From Variovorax paradoxus (lineage in GTDB: Bacteria; Pseudomonadota; Gammaproteobacteria; Burkholderiales; Burkholderiaceae_C), in assembly GCF_009498455.1 (NCBI RefSeq), contig NZ_CP045644.1, positions 2,015,001 through 2,079,000 of the forward strand: DNA of 64,000 bases, written 5' to 3'. A program made the position numbers and the translations under genes. Shown piece after piece: positions 1-8,393 of this stretch (positions are counted from its first letter, which is position 1; each line of letters starts with the position of its first letter). The notes under the pieces were generated by a model, which saw only the letters and a program-made list of their open reading frames with translations, was not told where the DNA came from and made no database searches.

Positions 1-1056
1 TCGGTGCCGCTGCAGCCCGGCAGCGGCTTCCGCGACGTGCACGCGGAAGGGCCCGCACATTCGCGCTGGCGCGTGTTCACGGCCGAGCCCGCGCTGCATG
101 CCGACGCGCCGCGCGTGCAGGTGCTGCAGAACGAGGACTACCGGCACCGCCGTGCGCTGCGCCGCGCCCTGCTCGAAGGCCTGCCGATCGCGCTGCTGCT
201 GCCGGCGGCGCTGCTGGTGCTGTGGCTCATCGTGTCGGCCGCCTCGCGCTCGCTGCGCGGCGTGGCGCGCGACGTGGCCTCGCAGGACGAGCGTCGCCCC
301 ACCGAGCTGTCGCTGGCGCGCGTGCCCGACGAGATCACGCCGCTGGTGGGCGCCTTCAACCACCTGCTGTCGCGCGTGCGCAGCGCCTTCGCCACGCAGC
401 GCCGCTTCGTGCAGGACGCAGCGCACGAGCTGCGCACGCCGATGGCCGCCATCGGCCTGCAGATCGAGAACCTGCGCGCGCACGTGCCGGCGGGCGAAGC
501 CACCGACCGCTTCAACCAGCTCGAAGCCGGCGTGACGCGCGCGCAGCACCTGATCGAGCAGCTGCTGCAGCTGTCGCGGCAGGACGCGCCGCCCTCGGAT
601 GCGCCGGGCGAGCGGGTCGACATCGAAGCGTTGCTGCGCGACAGCCTGGGCCAGCGCATGGTGCTGGCCGATGCGCGGCGCATCGACGTGGGCTTTGAAG
701 GACTCACGAGCGCCGTGGTGACTGCACCCGCGTCCGAACTGCGCAGCGTGTTCGACAACCTCATCGACAACGCGCTGCGCTATGCGCCCGAAGGTGGCGT
801 GGTCGATGTGCGGCTGCACCGGGTCGAGGACGGACAGGCGGTGGTCGACGTGCTGGACAACGGACCGGGCATTCCGCCGGCCGAACTGGAGCGCGTGTTC
901 GACCGCTTCTTTCGCGTGCCCGGCGCGGCGGCGGGCGGCAGCGGGCTGGGCCTGGCGATTGCGCGCACGGCGGCGGAGCGGCATGGGCTGCGCATCGAAC
1001 TGCGCAACCGCGAGGACGGGCCGGGGTTGAGGGCGCGGGTGCTGCTGCCGATGTAG
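1..1056 (+). CDS. Two-component sensor histidine kinase, 5' truncated by window edge
   Basis: The reading frame is open from the first base, so the N-terminus lies outside the window. What remains is the end of a periplasmic sensor region, a membrane segment at about codons 55-80 (rich in Leu/Ala/Val), a HAMP-like linker, the dimerisation H-box A-H-E-L-R-T-P with the phospho-accepting His at about codon 142, and a complete HATPase domain: N-box around N-L-I-D-N-A-L-R-Y, G1 box D-N-G-P-G-I, F box F-D-R-F-F and G2 box G-S-G-L-G-L-A. The overall arrangement resembles QseC/TctE-type kinases; that is family inference. The partner response regulator is probably just upstream, outside the window. 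The gene should autophosphorylate at the inner membrane and pass phosphate to that regulator. The stimulus cannot be read from the sequence. Confidence 0.93.
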   Translation, partial: SVPLQPGSGFRDVHAEGPAHSRWRVFTAEPALHADAPRVQVLQNEDYRHRRALRRALLEGLPIALLLPAALLVLWLIVSAASRSLRGVARDVASQDERRPTELSLARVPDEITPLVGAFNHLLSRVRSAFATQRRFVQDAAHELRTPMAAIGLQIENLRAHVPAGEATDRFNQLEAGVTRAQHLIEQLLQLSRQDAPPSDAPGERVDIEALLRDSLGQRMVLADARRIDVGFEGLTSAVVTAPASELRSVFDNLIDNALRYAPEGGVVDVRLHRVEDGQAVVDVLDNGPGIPPAELERVFDRFFRVPGAAAGGSGLGLAIARTAAERHGLRIELRNREDGPGLRARVLLPM

Positions 1057-1199
1057 AGGGCGCGGTGATGCTCACGCTCCGCTCATTCTTCGCTCACGCT
1101 CGCCTCAGTCAGGCTGCCTAGAGTGGCTGCAGGTCCTGCTGCGCGCGGTCCGCGCGACGGCTCCGGACCGGAGACAACCTGCCCTCAGGAGAACACACC

Positions 1200-1541
1200 A
1201 TGCGCACTTCGTTCCAACTTCTTGCCGTTGCTTCCTTCGCCGCGTTCGCGGCCCTGGGCACGGTCCACGCGTCCGCCGAAACCACCGACGGTTCGGACTT
1301 CCATCCGCTGCAGATGAATTCGCCGGAGAACCCGGAGGTGCAGGCCGGCGCGATGGCGGCGGCACGTCCGAGCGGCACGGAGCCCATCGGGCAATCGACC
1401 TCGGCGCCGGCGATCAATGGGATGACGCCGGTGTCCGACATCGAGGCGGGCGCCTATGCGGCGTCGCACCCGACGGGCACGGAGCCCATCGGGCAATCGA
1501 CTTCACTGCCGATGGTGAAGTCGGGCAGCAGCGGAAGCTGA
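1200..1541 (+). CDS. Small secreted repeat protein, function unknown
   Basis: A 113-residue protein with a clear Sec signal peptide (positively charged start, hydrophobic core, A-H-A-S-A cleavage region near residue 25). It is preceded by AGGAG at 1187-1191, which fixes the ATG. The mature part holds two copies of a unit of about 34 residues ending in G-T-E-P-I-G-Q-S-T-S; at DNA level 26 bases are identical at 1374-1399 and 1476-1501. There are no cysteines in the mature part. I do not recognise a named family. It stands alone between the kinase gene and the convergent aqpZ gene, 143 bp after the kinase stop. It is probably exported to the periplasm or outside. Confidence 0.75.
   Translation: MRTSFQLLAVASFAAFAALGTVHASAETTDGSDFHPLQMNSPENPEVQAGAMAAARPSGTEPIGQSTSAPAINGMTPVSDIEAGAYAASHPTGTEPIGQSTSLPMVKSGSSGS
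1374..1501 (+). repeat. Intragenic direct repeat, two 26-bp exact copies
   Basis: Copies at 1374-1399 and 1476-1501 are identical over 26 bases, 102 bp apart and in the same frame. They encode the G-T-E-P-I-G-Q-S core of the secreted repeat protein. The exact identity at synonymous positions points to a recent duplication within the gene. Confidence 0.9.
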
Positions 1542-1565
1542 GTCCGCCGCCGAAGATTTACCAGC

Positions 1566-2270
1566 TCAGTCGTCGTTGCTGCTGAGCAGTGCGCGGTAGA
1601 TCACCGCGCCGATGATCGCGCCCACGATCGGGGCGACCCAGAACAGCCACAGCTCCGACATCGCGTACGACGGGCCGAACAGGGCCGGGCCGGTGCTGCG
1701 CGCCGGGTTCACCGAGGTGTTGGTCACGGGGATCGACACCAGGTGGATCAGCGTCAGGCACAGGCCGATGGCCATGCCTGCGAAGCCGGCTGCCGCGCGC
1801 CGGGCGGTGGCACCGAGGATCACGATCAGGAACACGGCGGTCATCACCACTTCGCTGATGAGTGCAGCCGTCATGCTGTACTTGCCGGGCGAGTGCTCGC
1901 CGTAGCCGTTGGTGGCAAAGCCGCCGATGTCCGCGCCCGGCTTGCCGGTGGCAATCAGGTACAGCACGCCGGCCGCCGCGATGGCGCCCAGCACCTGCGA
2001 CACGATGTAGCCCGGCAACTGTCCGGCCTTGAAACGGCCTGCGGCGGCGAGGCCGATCGACACGGCCGGGTTGAAGTGGCCGCCCGAGATCGGACCGAGC
2101 GCATAGGCGCCGGTGACCACCGTGAGGCCGAAGGCCAGCGAGACGCCGAGCAGGCCGATGCCGACGCCCGGAAAGGCCGCTGCCAGAACTGCGCTTCCGC
2201 AGCCTCCGAGCGTGAGCCAGAAAGTACCAATGAATTCTGCAGACCACTTTTTGTAGGTACTGTGTTCCAT
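1566..2270 (-). CDS. aqpZ: Aquaporin Z, water channel
   Basis: A 234-residue MIP-family channel of normal length. It carries both pore-lining NPA boxes, the first in G-H-F-N-P-A-V-S and the second in [10 protein letters not shown], the latter followed by the Arg of the selectivity filter as expected for a water-specific AqpZ. Six hydrophobic segments are readable. The start was set at 2270 because GGAG lies five bases upstream (complement of 2275-2278) and the family N-terminus [17 protein letters not shown] begins here; the open frame extends much further upstream only because of high GC. It is single-gene and convergent with the secreted repeat protein. Role: passive water flux across the inner membrane during osmotic change. 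Confidence 0.95.
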   Translation of the reverse strand: MEHSTYKKWSAEFIGTFWLTLGGCGSAVLAAAFPGVGIGLLGVSLAFGLTVVTGAYALGPISGGHFNPAVSIGLAAAGRFKAGQLPGYIVSQVLGAIAAAGVLYLIATGKPGADIGGFATNGYGEHSPGKYSMTAALISEVVMTAVFLIVILGATARRAAAGFAGMAIGLCLTLIHLVSIPVTNTSVNPARSTGPALFGPSYAMSELWLFWVAPIVGAIIGAVIYRALLSSNDD

Positions 2271-2458
2271 AACGCTCCATCCTGAAGTTGAGAAAGCGCG
2301 CACGGCGAGGGCCGAACGCGGGCCGCATTCTAGGAACGGGAAATGAAGGCGTCGAGCAAACGGGCGCGCTGAGCGGCAACTGTTCACGATTGCTGTGGAT
2401 TTGTGCCCTGCAGCATTTGCAAATGGGCGGGGCGAGGGCGCGCCACCGCACATCGTCG

Positions 2459-3469
2459 TCACATCGTCACGACGACCTTGCCGAACGCGCCGCGTTCCAG
2501 ATGGTCGAGCGCGGCGGGCAGCGCGTCGAAGCCGTAGCGCGCCGCAATCACCGGCTTCAGCGCGTTGGCATCGACCGCGCGCACCAGCTCTTCGAGCGCA
2601 CGACGGTGGCCGACGCCGATGCCTTGCACCGTCACGCGGCCGAGCACCATCGCGTAGAACGACGCGCTCAGCGTGTCGCCGCCGAGCATGCCGATGATCG
2701 ACACGCGCCCGCCCTGCTTCACGGCCTGCAGCGAGCGGTCGAGGTCGGGGCCGCTCGAGAGTTCGAGCACGTGGTCGACGCCGCGCCCGTGCGTGAGCCG
2801 GCGCACCTCGGCGGGCCAGTCGCTGTCGCGCGCCAGCACGTGCGTGGCGCCGAGCGCGCGGGCGGCGGCCTGCTTGTCGGCGCTGCCCGTCACCACGATG
2901 GCCTGCGCGCCGTGCAGCCGCGCGAGTTGCAGCCCGAACAGCGCGACGCCGCCGGTGCCGTGGACCAGCACCGTCTCGCCCGCGCGCAGGGCGCCGGTTT
3001 CGACCAGCGCGAACCACGCCGTGAGGCCGGCGCAGGGCAGCGTGCTCGCTTCTTCGAGGCTCAGCGTGGCGGGCGCGGCCACGGCCCAGTTCGCATCGAT
3101 GCACACGTGCGAGGCCAGCATGCCCGGGCCGGGGCCGCCGAGCAGCGTGGTGTCGGCGTGCCAGTGGCTGTCGATCCAGCCGCCCCAGAAGGTGTTGATC
3201 ACGCGGTCGCCCACGGCAAAGCGGCGCACGCCCGGGCCCACGGCCACCACGGTGCCCGCCATGTCCGAGCCGGGCGTGAAGGGCAGGTCGAGCGCCATGC
3301 CCATGCCGTCGCGCACCATGAGCAGGTCGCGGTAGTTGAGCGCCACCGCGCCCACGCGCACGAGGATCTGGCCCGCGCCCGGCGAGGGCATCGGCGCGTC
3401 GGCTTGTTCGAGGTGGGCGCGGCCCAGCCGGGGAAGCTGCCAGCGGCGCAGCACGTCGGGTTCTTGCAT
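2459..3469 (-). CDS. Medium-chain dehydrogenase/reductase, zinc-independent alcohol dehydrogenase-like
   Basis: A 336-residue MDR-superfamily oxidoreductase. The GroES-like N-terminal domain shows N-Y-R-D-L and P-G-S-D-M-A-G; the Rossmann domain begins at [13 protein letters not shown]. The catalytic-zinc G-H-E motif of classical alcohol dehydrogenases is absent, which places it with quinone-oxidoreductase-like MDR proteins using NAD(P)H. The substrate cannot be inferred. It is divergent from the LysR gene at 3571 with 101 bp between, the usual arrangement for a LysR-controlled enzyme, so induction by an unknown aldehyde, ketone or quinone through that regulator is plausible. Confidence 0.9.
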   Translation of the reverse strand: MQEPDVLRRWQLPRLGRAHLEQADAPMPSPGAGQILVRVGAVALNYRDLLMVRDGMGMALDLPFTPGSDMAGTVVAVGPGVRRFAVGDRVINTFWGGWIDSHWHADTTLLGGPGPGMLASHVCIDANWAVAAPATLSLEEASTLPCAGLTAWFALVETGALRAGETVLVHGTGGVALFGLQLARLHGAQAIVVTGSADKQAAARALGATHVLARDSDWPAEVRRLTHGRGVDHVLELSSGPDLDRSLQAVKQGGRVSIIGMLGGDTLSASFYAMVLGRVTVQGIGVGHRRALEELVRAVDANALKPVIAARYGFDALPAALDHLERGAFGKVVVTM

Positions 3470-3570
3470 CGGAAAGGCTCCATCAAAAAAGGACTGACCT
3501 CGATGCTATTGACGATGAAAACGATCCGGTGGTGGATAATTTTCCGAAGAATGGTGCTTGAAAGTCTCCA

Positions 3571-4479
3571 ATGAGCCAACGCCTGCAAGGCATCGAAGAG
3601 TTCGTCGCGGCGGTGGAGGCGGGCAGCTTTGCGCTCGCCGCGCAGCGTTTGCACGTCACGCGTTCGGCCGTCGCCAAGAGCATCGCGCGGCTCGAGGCGC
3701 GGCTGGACACGCGCCTCTTTTTGCGCACCACACGCAGCCAGAGCCTCACCGAGGAAGGGCACGGCTACTACGAGCGCTGCCGCCGCGCGCTGGCCGAACT
3801 GGACGCGGCCGAGGCGCTCACCGACGCCGCGCGCCACACGGCCGCCGGCCTCGTGCGCCTGAGCATGCCGGCGATGCTCGGGCGGCTCAAGGTCGGGCCG
3901 CTGCTGCTGGCATTGGCGCGTCAGCACCCGCAGCTGTCGCTGGAGCTGGCCTTCAATGACCGGCGCGTCGACCTCGTCGAAGAGGGGCTCGACCTGGCCA
4001 TCCGCAGCGGCGAGCTCGACGACAGCGCGGGCCTCGTGGCGCGGCCGGTCGGCGTGCAGTGGATGCTGCTGTGCGCTGCGCCCGCGTACCTGGCCGAGCG
4101 CGGCCATCCGCGTGATCTGCGCGCACTGGTCGCGCCGCACGAGGCCGTGTACTACGCCCGCGACGGGCAGGTGTCGCCCTGGCGCTTTCACGAAGGCGGA
4201 ACGATGGTGGAGGCCGCGCTCCCGTCGCGGCTGCGTTGCGACAGCGCCGAGGTGCTGCTGGAGGCCGCCCTCGGCGGCATGGGCCTGGCGCGGCTGCCGG
4301 CCTGGCTGGCGGCCGACGCGCTTGCGGCCGGCACGCTGGTGCGCGTGTTCGACGAGCCGGTGCCGTTTGGCTTTCCGCTGCACGTGATCCGCACGCCGAG
4401 CCGCTACCTGCCGCTGAAGACGCGCGTGGTGATCGACTGGCTGGTGGAACACCTGCCACCGCTGCTGGCGACACGCTGA
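3571..4479 (+). CDS. LysR-family transcriptional regulator
   Basis: A 302-residue regulator with the N-terminal winged helix-turn-helix (residues about 5-63, including F-A-L-A-A-Q-R-L-H-V-T-R-S-A-V-A-K-S) and a C-terminal type 2 periplasmic-binding-like effector domain. The start at 3571 matches the family N-terminus; no strong ribosome binding site precedes it. It is divergent from the MDR oxidoreductase gene and most likely controls it and itself through the 101-bp shared region, where TTGACG at 3509-3514 is a possible -35 element with only a poorly spaced -10. The effector is unknown. Confidence 0.92.
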   Translation: MSQRLQGIEEFVAAVEAGSFALAAQRLHVTRSAVAKSIARLEARLDTRLFLRTTRSQSLTEEGHGYYERCRRALAELDAAEALTDAARHTAAGLVRLSMPAMLGRLKVGPLLLALARQHPQLSLELAFNDRRVDLVEEGLDLAIRSGELDDSAGLVARPVGVQWMLLCAAPAYLAERGHPRDLRALVAPHEAVYYARDGQVSPWRFHEGGTMVEAALPSRLRCDSAEVLLEAALGGMGLARLPAWLAADALAAGTLVRVFDEPVPFGFPLHVIRTPSRYLPLKTRVVIDWLVEHLPPLLATR

Positions 4480-4536
4480 ACCCATCCACGCAGACGGGCG
4501 CTATCCTGCGCCTTCGAGCAACGAGGAGACCTGCGC

Positions 4537-5589
4537 ATGCCTTCATCATCCGCCCCGCGACCCACCGTGAGCGCCCTGGCCATCGCCTGCCTGGGCGCGG
4601 TGCTCCTGCTCGGGGCGCCGCAGGCTGCCGCGCAGGGCACCGTCAACGCGCTGTGCAGCACCGACGCGGGCTGGTGTGAGGCGGCCGCCACGGCCTTCAC
4701 GCGCGAGACCGGCATCAAGGTGCAGCAGGCCCACAAGGGCACCGGCGAAATCGGTGCGCAGCTGCGCGCCGAGGCCGCCAACCCCAAGACCGATCTCTGG
4801 TGGGGCGGCACCGGCGACCCCTTTTTGCAGGCCGCCGAGCAGGGCCTGCTCGAGCCGTACCGCCCGGCCTACATCAACGACCTGCACGACTGGTCGGTGC
4901 GCCAGTACGCCATGTCGCAGAACATGGTGGGCGGCTTCTACACCAGCGCCATGGGCTTCGGTTTCAACACCGACCTGCTGAAGAAAAAGAAGCTCGCCGA
5001 GCCCAGGTGCTGGGCCGACCTCATCAAGCCCGAGTACAAGGGCGAGATCGAAATCTCGCACCCCGCCACCAGCGGCACGGCCTACACCGTCATCGCCGGC
5101 CTGGTGCAGCAGATGGGCGAGGAGCCCGCCTTCGACTACCTGAAGAAGCTGCACAAGAACGTCACCAGCTACACGCGCAGCGGCCAGGCGCAGGCGCCCA
5201 ACGTGGCCAAGGGCGAGGTGGCGATCGGCGTGAGCTTCATCTTCGGCTTCGAGCGCTGGCGGCACGACAAATTTCCGGTGAAGACCGCCGCGCCCTGCGA
5301 AGGCACGGGCTTCGAAATCGGCGGCATCGCGCTCGTGAAGGGCGCGCGCAACAAGGAGAACGCCAGGCGCTACTACGACTGGCTCATGAGCCCCGCGGGC
5401 CAGTCCATCGGCGCCAAGGTCGGCAGCCTGCAGTCGCCGGCCAACAAGACCTTCAAGGCCGATGCCCGCATTCCGTCGATGGAGGGCGTGCGGCTCATCA
5501 AGTACGACTTCGAGAAATACGGCAAGGTGGCCGAGCGCAAACGGCTCATCGACCGCTGGACGCGTGAAGTGGAGTCGCAACCGCGCTGA
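4537..5589 (+). CDS. ABC transporter periplasmic substrate-binding protein, ferric/spermidine type, orphan
   Basis: A 350-residue extracellular solute-binding protein. The first 33 residues form a Sec signal peptide ending A-A-A-Q-G. The mature part looks like the Fe(3+)/polyamine-binding (AfuA/FbpA-like, SBP family 1 and 6) fold: T-G-I-K-V near the N-terminus, D-L-W-W-G-G-T-G-D for ligand contact, S-G-T-A-Y-T in the middle and the C-terminal S-P-A-G-Q-S-I-G region. GAGGAG at 4523-4528 supports the ATG. No permease or ATPase gene follows, since htpG comes next, so it must work with a transporter encoded elsewhere or act as a sensor ligand-binder. The actual ligand is not evident. Confidence 0.9.
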   Translation: MPSSSAPRPTVSALAIACLGAVLLLGAPQAAAQGTVNALCSTDAGWCEAAATAFTRETGIKVQQAHKGTGEIGAQLRAEAANPKTDLWWGGTGDPFLQAAEQGLLEPYRPAYINDLHDWSVRQYAMSQNMVGGFYTSAMGFGFNTDLLKKKKLAEPRCWADLIKPEYKGEIEISHPATSGTAYTVIAGLVQQMGEEPAFDYLKKLHKNVTSYTRSGQAQAPNVAKGEVAIGVSFIFGFERWRHDKFPVKTAAPCEGTGFEIGGIALVKGARNKENARRYYDWLMSPAGQSIGAKVGSLQSPANKTFKADARIPSMEGVRLIKYDFEKYGKVAERKRLIDRWTREVESQPR

Positions 5590-5643
5590 AAGCGCAGCGT
5601 GCAGCCGACAGCCGTGTGACAAAGTTCGCCCGGCCTTGCACTC

Positions 5644-5671
5644 GTTGTTTTTTGGCGCGACAACCCCAGTT
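5644..5671 (+). promoter_or_regulatory. Possible sigma-32 heat-shock promoter for htpG
   Basis: CCCCAGTT at 5664-5671 is close to the sigma-32 -10 consensus CCCCATNT. A weak -35-like GTTGTTT sits at 5644-5650 with a 13-bp spacer, within the sigma-32 range. It lies 76 bp upstream of the htpG start. htpG is a classic sigma-32 target, which raises the prior; the -35 match is poor. Confidence 0.4.
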
Positions 5672-5747
5672 CATAAAGTTGGCAAGGCCGCTGCCCGCCG
5701 CGGGCGGCTCGCCTTAGAATTTTTTGGCTTCGATCTCATTCTTTCCC

Positions 5748-7784
5748 ATGGCTGATTCCTCCAATACCAAACTCCCGTTCCAGGCTGAAGTCGCGCAACT
5801 GCTGCACCTCGTCACGCATGCGCTGTACTCCAACAAGGAAATCTTCCTGCGCGAGCTGATCTCGAACGCGTCCGACGCGTGCGACAAGCTGCGCTTCGAG
5901 GCGCTCGACCATCCCGAGCTCTACGAAGACCAGCCCGAGCTCGACGTGCGCCTGTCGTTCGACAAGGCCGCGCGCACCCTCACCCTCACCGACAAGGGCA
6001 TCGGCCTGTCGCGCCAGGAAGCCATCGACAACCTCGGCACCATCGCCAAGAGTGGTACCAAAGACTTCATGAGCCGCCTGAGCGGCGACCAGAAGGCCGA
6101 CGCGCAGCTCATCGGCCAGTTCGGCGTGGGCTTTTACTCGGGCTTCATCGTGGCCGACAAGATCAGCGTCGAGTCGCGCCGCGCGGGCCTGCCCGCCGAC
6201 CAGGGCGTGCGCTGGGTGAGCGGCGGCGCCGGCGACTTCGAGGTGGCCGACATCACGCGCGCCGAACGCGGCACCAGCATCACGCTGCACCTGCGCGACG
6301 ATGCCGACGAATACCTCAACGCCTGGAAGCTCAAGCAGATCGTCGGCAAATATTCCGACCACATCTCCCTGCCCATCCTGATGGAAAAGGAAGAGTGGAA
6401 AGAAGGCGAGAACGACCAGCCCGGCGACATGGTGAAAACCGGCGAATGGGAAACCGTCAACAAGGCCAACGCCCTGTGGAGCCGTCCCAAGAAGGACATC
6501 ACGTCCGAGCAGTACGAAGAGTTCTACAAGAGCATCAGCCACGACTACGAGGCGCCGCTCGCCTGGAGCCACAACCGCGTCGAAGGCAGCACCGAGTACA
6601 CGCAGCTCCTGTACATCCCGGCCAAGGCCCCGTTCGACCTGTGGAACCGCGACAAGAGCGCGGGTGTCAAGCTGTACGTCAAGCGGGTCTTCATCATGGA
6701 CGACGCCGAGGCGCTGCTGCCCAACTACCTGCGCTTCGTGAAGGGCGTGATCGACTCGGCCGACCTGCCGCTCAACGTGAGCCGCGAGCTGCTGCAGGAA
6801 AGCCGCGACGTGAAGGCCATCCGTGAAGGCAGCACCAAGCGCGTGCTGTCGATGCTCGAAGACCTGGCCAAGAAGCAGAAGACCGCGCCCGACAGCGTCG
6901 AAGGCAAGATCGACGTGGGCTCGGGCGAATCGGTGCCCGCACCCGAGCCGACCGAAGGTGTGACCGACGTGGTCGACAAGAACACGCCCACCGCCGCCGA
7001 AACGGCCGCCGCGGCCGCCGACGACTCGGGCAAGTTCGCCAAGTTCTACGCCGAGTTCGGCGCGGTGCTGAAGGAAGGCCTGGGCGAGGACATGGGCAAC
7101 CGCGACCGCATCGCCAAGCTGCTGCGCTTTGCCTCCACCACGAGCGACGTCGCGAGCGTGAGCTTCGCCGACTACAAGGCGCGCATGAAGGACGGCCAGG
7201 ACGCCATCTACTACATCACGGCCGACAACCTCGCCGCCGCCAAGAACAGCCCGCAGCTCGAGGTCTTCAAGAAGAAGGGCATCGAGGTGCTGCTCATGAC
7301 CGACCGTGTCGACGAGTGGGCGCTGAACTACCTCAACGAGTTCGACGGCACGCCGCTGCAGAGCGTGGCCAAGGGCGCGGTCGACCTGGGCAAGCTGCAG
7401 GACGAAGCCGAGAAGAAGGCCGCCGAGGAAGCCGCCGAGTCGTTCAAGCCGCTGCTCGAAAAACTGAAAGAGGCGCTCAAGGACAAGGCCGAAGACGTGC
7501 GCGTGACCACGCGCCTGGTCGACTCGCCCGCCTGCCTCGTGGTGGAAGACGGCGGCATGAGCACGCAGCTCGCGCGCATGCTCAAGCAGGCCGGCCAGCC
7601 CGCGCCCGACCTGAAGCCCGTGCTCGAAGTCAACGCCGAGCACCCGCTGGTGAAGAAGCTCGAAGGCTCCGCGCATTTCGACGACCTCGCGAACATCCTG
7701 TTCGACCAGGCGCTGCTGGCCGAAGGCGGCCTGCCGGCCGACCCCGCCGCCTACGTGAGGCGCGTCAACGCGCTGCTGGTGTGA
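5748..7784 (+). CDS. htpG: HtpG, Hsp90-family molecular chaperone
   Basis: A 678-residue bacterial Hsp90. The N-terminal GHKL ATPase domain has E-L-I-S-N-A-S-D-A, the lid-side G-T-I-A-K-S-G-T and Q-F-G-V-G-F-Y-S. The middle domain has the conserved [11 protein letters not shown] stretch with the catalytic-loop Arg, and the C-terminal dimerisation domain is complete. It is about 54 residues longer than E. coli HtpG; the excess is a Pro/Glu/Ala-rich insert at about residues 375-424 in the middle domain. ATG 5748 is used; an in-frame TTG at 5724 is a less likely start. Cytoplasmic, ATP-dependent folding and maturation of client proteins under stress. The next gene starts inside its stop codon. 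Confidence 0.97.
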   Translation: MADSSNTKLPFQAEVAQLLHLVTHALYSNKEIFLRELISNASDACDKLRFEALDHPELYEDQPELDVRLSFDKAARTLTLTDKGIGLSRQEAIDNLGTIAKSGTKDFMSRLSGDQKADAQLIGQFGVGFYSGFIVADKISVESRRAGLPADQGVRWVSGGAGDFEVADITRAERGTSITLHLRDDADEYLNAWKLKQIVGKYSDHISLPILMEKEEWKEGENDQPGDMVKTGEWETVNKANALWSRPKKDITSEQYEEFYKSISHDYEAPLAWSHNRVEGSTEYTQLLYIPAKAPFDLWNRDKSAGVKLYVKRVFIMDDAEALLPNYLRFVKGVIDSADLPLNVSRELLQESRDVKAIREGSTKRVLSMLEDLAKKQKTAPDSVEGKIDVGSGESVPAPEPTEGVTDVVDKNTPTAAETAAAAADDSGKFAKFYAEFGAVLKEGLGEDMGNRDRIAKLLRFASTTSDVASVSFADYKARMKDGQDAIYYITADNLAAAKNSPQLEVFKKKGIEVLLMTDRVDEWALNYLNEFDGTPLQSVAKGAVDLGKLQDEAEKKAAEEAAESFKPLLEKLKEALKDKAEDVRVTTRLVDSPACLVVEDGGMSTQLARMLKQAGQPAPDLKPVLEVNAEHPLVKKLEGSAHFDDLANILFDQALLAEGGLPADPAAYVRRVNALLV

Positions 7785-8335
7785 ACGCCCGGCCGCGCAT
7801 CGTTCGTCGCGCAGCGGCTGCCACTTCGGCGCTGCTGTTGTTGCTTCTGATGGGCGGCTGTTCGCACTATCACATCGGCATTCCGCTGGTGCCCGGGCTC
7901 TCGCTCGGGCTCGGTGCCACGAAGGACGGCAATTTTTCCGTCGGCCTGAACACCGGCTGGGGCCCGCTCGGCGCGGGCGTGTCCCTGCACGACAACGGCG
8001 CCGTCACCGGCTCGGCCAGCGTCGGCGTGGGGGTCGGCGTCGGGCCGATCGGCACCGGCGTGGGCGTCGGCAAGAGCGTGGTGCTGCACAACCCGTACGA
8101 GACGGCGCCAGCAGCGCCCGGGCAGGCGACGCCTGGCGTGGTGGTGCCTGCCGCGGCATCGGCCACCGCGCCTGTCAGTGTCACCAAGGCCGGCGTCACG
8201 CGGCCCATGTCATCGTCGCCACCGATCGCCGCCGCACCCGTGCCGGCGGCACGCGTGTCCTACCGCCCCTCCGCTGCGAGAACAGCGGTCGTGGCCGGCG
8301 AAGCAGGCACGCCCGGCCATCCCATCGCGCCCTGA
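7781..8335 (+). CDS. Gly/Val-rich putative lipoprotein, function unknown
   Basis: A 184-residue protein starting at GTG 7781, overlapping the htpG stop by four bases (GTGA), so translation is probably coupled. A charged start, a run of six Leu and the sequence L-M-G-G-C near residue 27 look like a lipoprotein signal peptide, although Met at -3 is not ideal for the lipobox. The mature part alternates Gly and Val ([11 protein letters not shown]), followed by a Pro/Ala-rich tail of about 80 residues. I do not recognise a domain. The Gly/Val zone could form beta strands at the outer membrane; that is speculative. Confidence 0.7.
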   Translation: MNARPRIVRRAAAATSALLLLLLMGGCSHYHIGIPLVPGLSLGLGATKDGNFSVGLNTGWGPLGAGVSLHDNGAVTGSASVGVGVGVGPIGTGVGVGKSVVLHNPYETAPAAPGQATPGVVVPAAASATAPVSVTKAGVTRPMSSSPPIAAAPVPAARVSYRPSAARTAVVAGEAGTPGHPIAP

Positions 8336-8393
8336 TGGTCGCGCCCCTCCCACCCCTGACCGCGCCGCGGCCCGGCGCGAGGCTGCCCTTTCC

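Noticed and set aside
3509..3540. TTGACG and GATAAT as a promoter for the LysR gene at 3571
   Set aside because: The spacer is 20 bp, beyond the usual 16-18, and no better -10 is present; mentioned only in the gene entry.
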